This document shows positions 1 to 4,739 of a stretch of DNA of 6,633 bases, piece after piece. The stretch is from Alphaproteobacteria bacterium. Lineage in GTDB: Bacteria > Pseudomonadota > Alphaproteobacteria > Sphingomonadales > Sphingomonadaceae. The notes under the pieces are model-generated. The model was not told the DNA's origin, did no database searches, and was given only the letters and a program-made list of their open reading frames with translations. The stretch spans positions 1-6,633 of the forward strand of contig JADCGM010000054.1 of NCBI GenBank assembly GCA_020249025.1, read 5' to 3'. The first letter of the stretch is position 1. Every line of letters begins with the position of its first letter. The position numbers and the translations under genes were made by a program.

Positions 1-1664
1 CCGCGGAAATCGGGGGCGGTGCGGCGCTTCTCGAGGATCGATTCCAGCGCGTTCTGCAGCGCGTTCACAACCACCTGCTCCAACCCGGTGCGGCTGCCGA
101 CCGCGCGCAGGCCGTCGCCTTCTGAGTGCGCGGAGACGCGGACGCCCGAACGGTCGAACACCGGCCGCACCAGTTCCACCGCCGAGCGGATGACGGTGTC
201 GACATCGGCGGCCTCGGTACCCTGCGGCTCGGCGCGGGCGAAGCGGACGATGCGGCCGATGATGTCCTCGGCCCGCGCCGCCTGCTCGGCGATGCGGTCG
301 AACCGCTCGATGGCGGCGTCGAGTCCCTCCGCCCCGTCGGCGGCGAGGTCGGCGCGGCCGTTGCCGGCGGCCAGCTTGATCGTGAACAGCGGCTGCTTCA
401 GCTCGTGACTGATGACGCCCGACATCGATCCGAGCTCGATCAGCCGCGCCTTCTGGCGCATCGCCTCGACCGCGGGGCGGGGCTGGCGCAGACGGCAGTA
501 GAAGCCGCGCAGGAAGGTCGTCGCGGCCACCGGTGTGCGCACGACGAGCAGACACCATTCGCCAGGATCGGCGGCGAGGCGGAACTCGAAGAAGGAGTCG
601 CCCGCCGCGAGCGTGGTGGCGACGCGCGGCGCATCGACCGGCAAGATCGGCCACAGCCGGCGCAGGAAGCGGCCGTCGGGCGTCAGCTCCTCGAACTCGA
701 CGCTGTCGCCGTCGGCGGTGAAGCGGACGCTGCGGATGAGCTGGAGGCCGATGCTGCGGCGCAGTTCGTCGACCATGATGGCGGCGGCGTCCCGCGCCTC
801 GACCGCGGCCATGAAGGCGTTGTTGGCGCGGGCAAAGGCGCGCGCTGCGTCGTCGAACTCGCGCAGCGGCAGCCGGGCGCCGGGCGTCACGCGCGAGCGA
901 CCGAACTTGGCGAGGCTGACGGCCCAGCCGCGCACCGAGCGATCGACCAGCGCCCCAAACAGCCGCGCCAGCGCGAAGGCGAGCGCCGCCATCCAGCCAT
1001 AGCCCAGCAGCGCCGCTGCAACTTCGCGGGCGGCGGCCTCGGCGGCCGGCGCCACCGGAGCGAACCACGGGCCAGACCAGACCGCCGCAAAGCCGGCGGC
1101 GGCGAGATCGGCGGCGAGCAGCCCTTGCACCCCGAGCAGGATGAGCAGCGTCGCATAGGCCGCGACGATCCAGTCCGACCGCGCCGGTCGGCCGAGGCGG
1201 ATGCGACGGGTGCGAGCGTCGAACCGGAACGAGGTGTTGAAGGCGTCGAGCGCGGCCGCCGCCAGCGCGATCGCCAACGCGGTTTCGGCAACGCGCACCG
1301 CCAACAGCGCCGGCGCTCCAGGCGCGAGCCACAGGTCCAGTGCGGCGACCGCGGCATAGATCGCCGCCGCCACGAGCCCGGTTGCGGCGGCATGGGTCCG
1401 AACCTGGCGGCGCAACGCATGCACGGCGAGCAGATGGAGCGCGGCGAGCGCCGGCCAAGCCGGCTCGGCCCCGCGCCAGACGAAGGGCGCAAGCAGCGCG
1501 AGCGCGGCGATCAGACCCCAGGCGAGCCCGGCCTGCTGGTAAACGGCGAGATAGACGAGCGCGATGACGGCAAGGCTCCACGCCGGCGGATTGGCGGCCG
1601 GGAGTGCGAGCGGGGGCGCCGCCAGCAAAAGGATCACGGTCAGCATCGCGGCGACCGGCCCCAT
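1..1664 (-). CDS. Membrane-bound sensor histidine kinase (3' end outside window)
   Basis: Seen: a minus-strand frame open from a TAA just upstream of the start to the window edge, 554 codons. Residues 1-240 are mostly Ala/Leu-rich hydrophobic segments, roughly six to eight membrane spans, the last at about 216-240. Residues 270-385 form a soluble segment that I do not recognise and that could be a divergent PAS/GAF-like sensor. The dimerisation/phosphotransfer helix follows, with an H-box ISHELKQPL and His420 as the likely phosphorylation site. The N-box NALQNALESI (Asn534, Asn538) sits just before the edge. Known: HExxQPL H-boxes occur in NtrB/DctB/FixL-type HisKA kinases. The G-boxes must lie left of position 1. 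The start is the ATG at 1664-1662; it lacks a clear Shine-Dalgarno, and a GTG at 1685 with AAAGG upstream is an alternative. It is divergent from the MotB-like operon, so it may sense an envelope signal and regulate it (inference). It is not a good match to PrsK of the PEP-CTERM system, whose H-box differs as I recall it. Confidence 0.9.
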   Translation of the reverse strand, partial: MGPVAAMLTVILLLAAPPLALPAANPPAWSLAVIALVYLAVYQQAGLAWGLIAALALLAPFVWRGAEPAWPALAALHLLAVHALRRQVRTHAAATGLVAAAIYAAVAALDLWLAPGAPALLAVRVAETALAIALAAAALDAFNTSFRFDARTRRIRLGRPARSDWIVAAYATLLILLGVQGLLAADLAAAGFAAVWSGPWFAPVAPAAEAAAREVAAALLGYGWMAALAFALARLFGALVDRSVRGWAVSLAKFGRSRVTPGARLPLREFDDAARAFARANNAFMAAVEARDAAAIMVDELRRSIGLQLIRSVRFTADGDSVEFEELTPDGRFLRRLWPILPVDAPRVATTLAAGDSFFEFRLAADPGEWCLLVVRTPVAATTFLRGFYCRLRQPRPAVEAMRQKARLIELGSMSGVISHELKQPLFTIKLAAGNGRADLAADGAEGLDAAIERFDRIAEQAARAEDIIGRIVRFARAEPQGTEAADVDTVIRSAVELVRPVFDRSGVRVSAHSEGDGLRAVGSRTGLEQVVVNALQNALESILEKRRTAPDFR

Positions 1665-1846
1665 GGCCCGGGCTGCAGCTACCACAGGCCTTTAGCCCGG
1701 CTCCACACTGGGCCGAGCCGCCGCGAGAGGTGAAAATAAACTCGCGTCATACGTGTAAAAATGTCGTTATCTTCACAAACTTCAATTATCTATTTCTGCC
1801 GGATTATTCTCCAAGACATCGCCTATGCCAAGATCGATCTACGACC

Positions 1847-1862
1847 AAAACAGGGGTGTTTT
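1847..1862. repeat. Short perfect inverted repeat, AAAACA-GGGG-TGTTTT
   Basis: Two perfect 6-base arms flank a 4-base GGGG centre. As DNA it could be an operator half-site pair; as RNA it would make only a weak, A/T-rich stem, and it has no U-tract typical of a terminator. It overlaps a second pairing option: AGGGGTG at 1852-1858 is exactly complementary to CACCCCT at 1890-1896, with a 31-base spacer. The two foldings are mutually exclusive. Function unknown. Confidence 0.35.
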
Positions 1863-2044
1863 CAGTCCGGATTAACCGTTTCGGCGATTCACCCCTCTTC
1901 AATCATTACCCGTTGCAGGATCGAGTCCGACAGACGATCCGCCATCAAGCAGAATCAGGACATCTTTAGGGTGCCTTTTAGGTGACTAGATAAACCAACC
2001 TAGACGGGTGCGACGCCATGTCGCTCCCGAATCGTACACCATTA

Positions 2045-2062
2045 TGAAGTGTAATTACTTCA
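2045..2062. repeat. 18-bp inverted repeat, possible operator
   Basis: TGAAGT at 2045-2050 and ACTTCA at 2057-2062 are perfect 6-base arms around a 6-base A/T-rich spacer. The inner octamer GTAATTAC (2051-2058) is itself a palindrome. The shape, dyad symmetry in an AT-rich spot at the downstream edge of the divergent region, is what a dimeric regulator would bind. The cognate protein is unknown. The site lies 162 bp before the MotB-like start codon. Confidence 0.4.
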
Positions 2063-2177
2063 CGATTCACACATGACCTGTTACGGCGGCGTCATAGATC
2101 GCTCCGCAGCGTCGATGCGGAACGGTCGGGTCGAGGCGAAGGCCGGCGCCGGGAGACGGCGGCCAAGGGGAACGAAC

Positions 2178-2237
2178 GTGACGGGAGACACTCAGCTCAA
2201 CAGCCTGCCGGGGCCGCAGCGACATGGCCGCCAGTAA
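2178..2237 (+). CDS. Possible 19-codon leader peptide overlapping the MotB-like start
   Basis: A GTG at 2178 is preceded by AAGGGG (2165-2170) with a 7-base gap, a better ribosome binding site than the one in front of the MotB-like ATG. The frame reads (M)TGDTQLNSLPGPQRHGRQ and stops with TAA at 2235-2237, so it overlaps the start of the next gene (2224) by 14 bases in a different frame. It could be a translational-coupling leader or simply chance. The peptide has no recognisable features. It could also mean that the AAGGGG serves another purpose. Low confidence. Confidence 0.2.
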   Translation: MTGDTQLNSLPGPQRHGRQ

Positions 2238-2928
2238 CGAATCCGCGGCCTGGCCGGCCTTCGTCGACGTGCTGACCGCGGTCATCATGGTCGTCATCTT
2301 CATGCTGGTGATCATGTCGGCGGCGGTGCTGGCGCTGTCCCAGCGCGTGCTGAGCCAGGCCAAGGCTGAGCGCGACGCGGCGCAGGCGGTCGCCATGCAG
2401 GCGACCCAGCGGCTGGCGAAGTCGTCGGTGAAGGTCGAGGTCGCCGTGCCGACCACCTCGCCGCAGGCCGCCCCGATCATCGAGGACACCGGTCCCGTGC
2501 TCACCGCCGCGAGCCCGATCCGCGGCGAGGAACCGATCACCATCCGCACCAGCCCGGCCGAGCGGCAGGACGTGGCGCCGCGACCGGTCGAGGCCGCGGC
2601 CATCGAGACGGGCCGCGCCATCACCAGCGCCGATGCGATCCTGCGGGTGAAGTTCGCGCCCGGCAGCCTCGCCTACGGCACCGACGACGCGAAGACCGTC
2701 GTCGACCGGATGAAGCGCGAGGCGGCCAACGACGACACCATGGAGATCTGGTCCTTCGCCGCGCAGGGTGAGTCCATTTCGGAGGCGCAGCGCACCGCCT
2801 TCTACCGGGCGATGCTGACCCGCAACCTGCTGATCGAGGCGGGCATCCCGCCGAGCCGCATCCGCGTCAACGTCCGCGTCACTCGCGAGGGGGTCGAGAC
2901 CGACCTCGTCCGCGTGGTGCGCAAGTGA
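2224..2928 (+). CDS. MotB/SiiA-like inner-membrane protein with OmpA-like C-terminus
   Basis: Seen: 234 residues. A short cytoplasmic N-terminus leads into one membrane span at about 11-38, beginning PAFVDVLTAVIM with Asp15 at its start. A charged, probably helical stretch (40-66) and a Pro-rich linker (75-125) follow. An OmpA-like periplasmic domain covers about 137-232, with the helix YRAMLTRNLLIEAGI matching the RAxxVxxxLxxxGI pattern (Arg195, Ala196, Gly207). Known: in MotB, ExbD/TolR, ZorB and SiiA an Asp at the start of the single TM carries protons, and the OmpA domain docks to peptidoglycan. Odd: the usual GHTD segment reads SFAAQG, so the Asp that binds peptidoglycan appears missing. 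The gene ends 10 bases before the MotA-like gene, so the two products probably form one complex. The ATG at 2224 is the only plausible start after an in-frame TGA; its ribosome binding site is weak. Role in adhesin secretion is inferred from its neighbours. Confidence 0.8.
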   Translation: MAASNESAAWPAFVDVLTAVIMVVIFMLVIMSAAVLALSQRVLSQAKAERDAAQAVAMQATQRLAKSSVKVEVAVPTTSPQAAPIIEDTGPVLTAASPIRGEEPITIRTSPAERQDVAPRPVEAAAIETGRAITSADAILRVKFAPGSLAYGTDDAKTVVDRMKREAANDDTMEIWSFAAQGESISEAQRTAFYRAMLTRNLLIEAGIPPSRIRVNVRVTREGVETDLVRVVRK

Positions 2929-2938
2929 GGCCGCGCCC

Positions 2939-4432
2939 ATGGTGATGAGGAAGATCAACATCCAGTTCGCCAAGATGGTGGCGGTGCTCGCCATCCTCGT
3001 CGGCATCGGTCTCTATGCGCTCGACTTCGTCATCGCGGGCCTGATGGCGAAGCTCGCGCTCAACCTGTCGATCTTCGTGACCTTCGGCTTCTGCTACCTG
3101 ATGACGCTGCGCGTCGTCTGGATGCTGCGCAATGACGTCCGGGCGATCGAGGCGCTGCGCGCCGACTTCGCCGCTGCCGCCCGCGAGGGCTCGGCCGCCG
3201 ATGTTCTCGGGCGGCCGGCGATCGTGTTCGGGCGGCCGGTGCTGCTGCAGCAGGCCTATCGCCAGATCGCCGAGCAGTTCGAGCAGTCGTCGCGGCTCCA
3301 CATCCCGAACGCCACTGCCCAGGAGATCCTCAAGAGCATCGACCACGAGATCGCGGAACGCCGGTCGCTGATGGGCTATTTCGGCGGGCTCCAGGTCTTC
3401 CTCGGCCTGTTCGGCGCGTTCATCGGCCTGATGCACACGGTGCAGTCGGTGAGCGAGCTGTTGTCGGCGATGAACGCCGCCCCGACTGCGGCCGGCGGCG
3501 ACAGCTTCGGCGCGCTCATCGACGGCCTGAAGGCGCCGCTGTCGGGCATGTCGGTCGGCTTCAGCTCGTCGCTGTTCGGCCTGTCGACCTCGATCGCCAT
3601 CGGCGTCATCGACCGGCTGATGGCCGACGGCATGGCCGCGGTGCGCCACGACCTCGAGGAATATCTCGCCGAGTATTCGTCGCTGGAGCGCGCCGGCGCG
3701 ATCCCGATGGGGGGCGGCGCGGTGGTGTCCTTCGATCCGGGTACGCAGCAGGCGCTGGCCACCGCGACGCTGCAGATCGCCGACATGCAGATGAAGCTCG
3801 CCGAGTTCGCCGCCGCCGGGGCTGAGGGACGCGCGACGCTGACCGCGATCCACGCCAAGCTCGACGAAATCGGAGCCGACATCCGCTCGGTAGTCGATCC
3901 GGCGCCGTTCCTGCTGCCGATCAGCGCCGCGCTCGCCGACCTCGCCAACCGCCAGTCGGAGCTGGCGACCTATGTCGTCCGGCTGGACCGGCTCAGCCGG
4001 CGGCAGCAGGTTGCCCTCAACCGCGCGGCCGAGCGCTACATGCTGACGAGCGACGTCATCGCCGAGTTCGCCGAAACCATCGACCGCAGCGTCGGCGACC
4101 TGCGCACGACCAGCCGCCAGACGGCGGCCGCGATGCACCGCTTCACCGACGAGGCCCAGTCGGTGACGACCGCGCTCGGCAATGCCGAAAGCCGGCTGCG
4201 CCGGATCGCGCGGCGGGCACGGACCAAGCGCTGGCGCGACGGCTTCGGTTCGCGCATCGCCGACGCCCTCGCCCGCGCCTTCGCGCCCGTGCCGCCGCCG
4301 GCGCCGGCGACCCCGCAGGGCGCGCTGCGCATCGACATGCTCGACGAGATCGTCCGCGATCAGGCCAAGCACACGCAGCAGATCCGCGAGCTGATCGCCA
4401 ACCTCGACCATGTCAGCCGCGGCCGGGAGTAG
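2939..4432 (+). CDS. MotA/TolQ/ExbB-like channel protein with long helical tail (SiiB-like)
   Basis: Seen: 497 residues. Two N-terminal membrane spans lie at about 13-32 and 40-62, then a cytoplasmic segment (63-147). Two further spans sit at about 148-168 (FLGLFGAFIGLM) and 200-226 (LSGMSVGFSSSLFGLSTSIA). These last two carry the MotA/ExbB signature: GLxGTFIGL-like, then pL.GM..aF.sSLfGL..Si. Residues 270-495 are a long Ala/Glu/Arg-rich, mostly helical tail, probably coiled coil, broken by a Pro-rich patch at 449-459. Known: this family forms the pentameric stator channel around two MotB-like helices. MotA itself is about 290 residues; longer forms with cytoplasmic tails include ZorA and SiiB. 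It follows the MotB-like gene by 10 bases, with GAGG 8 bases before the ATG; an ATG two codons later is an alternative. The most likely role is a proton-driven accessory channel acting with the MotB-like partner. Ion specificity cannot be judged. Confidence 0.85.
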   Translation: MVMRKINIQFAKMVAVLAILVGIGLYALDFVIAGLMAKLALNLSIFVTFGFCYLMTLRVVWMLRNDVRAIEALRADFAAAAREGSAADVLGRPAIVFGRPVLLQQAYRQIAEQFEQSSRLHIPNATAQEILKSIDHEIAERRSLMGYFGGLQVFLGLFGAFIGLMHTVQSVSELLSAMNAAPTAAGGDSFGALIDGLKAPLSGMSVGFSSSLFGLSTSIAIGVIDRLMADGMAAVRHDLEEYLAEYSSLERAGAIPMGGGAVVSFDPGTQQALATATLQIADMQMKLAEFAAAGAEGRATLTAIHAKLDEIGADIRSVVDPAPFLLPISAALADLANRQSELATYVVRLDRLSRRQQVALNRAAERYMLTSDVIAEFAETIDRSVGDLRTTSRQTAAAMHRFTDEAQSVTTALGNAESRLRRIARRARTKRWRDGFGSRIADALARAFAPVPPPAPATPQGALRIDMLDEIVRDQAKHTQQIRELIANLDHVSRGRE

Positions 4433-4436
4433 GACG

Positions 4437-4703
4437 ATGACCGTCACGCTCAACGCCGCCAGCTGGCCGTTCCGCACGGAGGGGATGCTCGTCGAGCTCG
4501 ACCGCGACGCGGCGATCTTCCGGCCGCCGCTCCGTTACCTGCTCGACCGCAAGGGCGAGGAGGTAACGCTCGCCGCCGACGGCGTCGCGGTCACCGCTGC
4601 GATCCGCCGCACCGACTCGCAGGGCTACCACCTGCGCTTCCGGACTCCGCTGTCCGACGACGCCTTCGAGCGCCTGCGGACCCCGGACGCCACCGGCCCC
4701 TAG
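4437..4703 (+). CDS. Small uncharacterised protein between channel genes and RTX gene
   Basis: Seen: 88 residues, beginning MTVTLNAASWPFRTEG, soluble, with no signal peptide or membrane span. The predicted structure is mainly beta: alternating strands such as GMLVELD, EEVTLAAD, VAVTAAIRR and GYHLRFRTP, ending in a short helix (DDAFERL). The start at 4437 is preferred over an upstream ATG at 4410 because GGGAG lies 7 bases before it; 4410 would overlap the previous gene by 23 bases. The gene starts 4 bases after the channel gene's stop, so it is very likely co-translated. I do not recognise the family. The C-terminal strands faintly resemble a degenerate PilZ barrel (R-x-x-x...G-x-x-x-x-F), but the RxxxR and DxSxxG c-di-GMP motifs are not visible, so no function is assigned. 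It could be an adaptor for the channel or the adhesin (inference). Confidence 0.7.
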   Translation: MTVTLNAASWPFRTEGMLVELDRDAAIFRPPLRYLLDRKGEEVTLAADGVAVTAAIRRTDSQGYHLRFRTPLSDDAFERLRTPDATGP

Positions 4704-4739
4704 CGCGCTCAATCGGAGAAAGCCGCCAACGGCGTCGCC

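Larger units (their letters stand above)
1665..2223. promoter_or_regulatory. AT-rich divergent intergenic region
   Basis: No convincing gene lies between the divergent kinase and the MotB-like gene. Base composition drops sharply: 1741-1800 contains 22 G/C out of 60, against roughly two-thirds elsewhere. GC climbs back from about 2075. The region has several short inverted repeats (listed separately) and the octamer CGATTCAC twice (1885-1892 and 2063-2070). It should carry the promoters of both transcription units, but I could not pick a convincing -35/-10 pair on either strand. The open frame at 1761-1985 has no ribosome binding site and no coding-like composition. The 2075-2223 part is long enough to be an untranslated leader for the rightward operon. 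Confidence 0.6.

Noticed and set aside
126..1733. Plus-strand open frame of 535 codons
   Set aside because: It is Arg/Gly/Asp-rich low-complexity protein lying antisense to the histidine kinase, whose H- and N-box motifs are clear. It is a high-GC shadow.
1852..1896. Rho-independent terminator from the AGGGGTG/CACCCCT pairing
   Set aside because: The loop is 31 bases, there is no U-tract after the second arm, and no gene ends nearby.
1761..1985. 74-codon plus-strand frame in the AT-rich region
   Set aside because: It has no ribosome binding site, no coding-like codon bias and no recognisable protein features. It probably reflects chance in non-coding DNA.
2224..4432. Zorya (ZorA/ZorB) defence module
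   Set aside because: The gene order is reversed relative to zorA-zorB, and no ZorC, ZorD or ZorE-like gene follows; an RTX gene does. It cannot be fully excluded without a profile search, but the SiiAB-like reading fits better.
2224..4432. Flagellar motor stator motA-motB
   Set aside because: The order is reversed, the MotA-like protein is far longer than flagellar MotA, the OmpA domain is atypical, and no flagellar genes are nearby.
2879..4477. Minus-strand open frame of 532 codons
   Set aside because: It is antisense to the MotA-like gene, which has clear membrane spans and family motifs. The shadow protein is Arg/Ala/His-rich with no domain.
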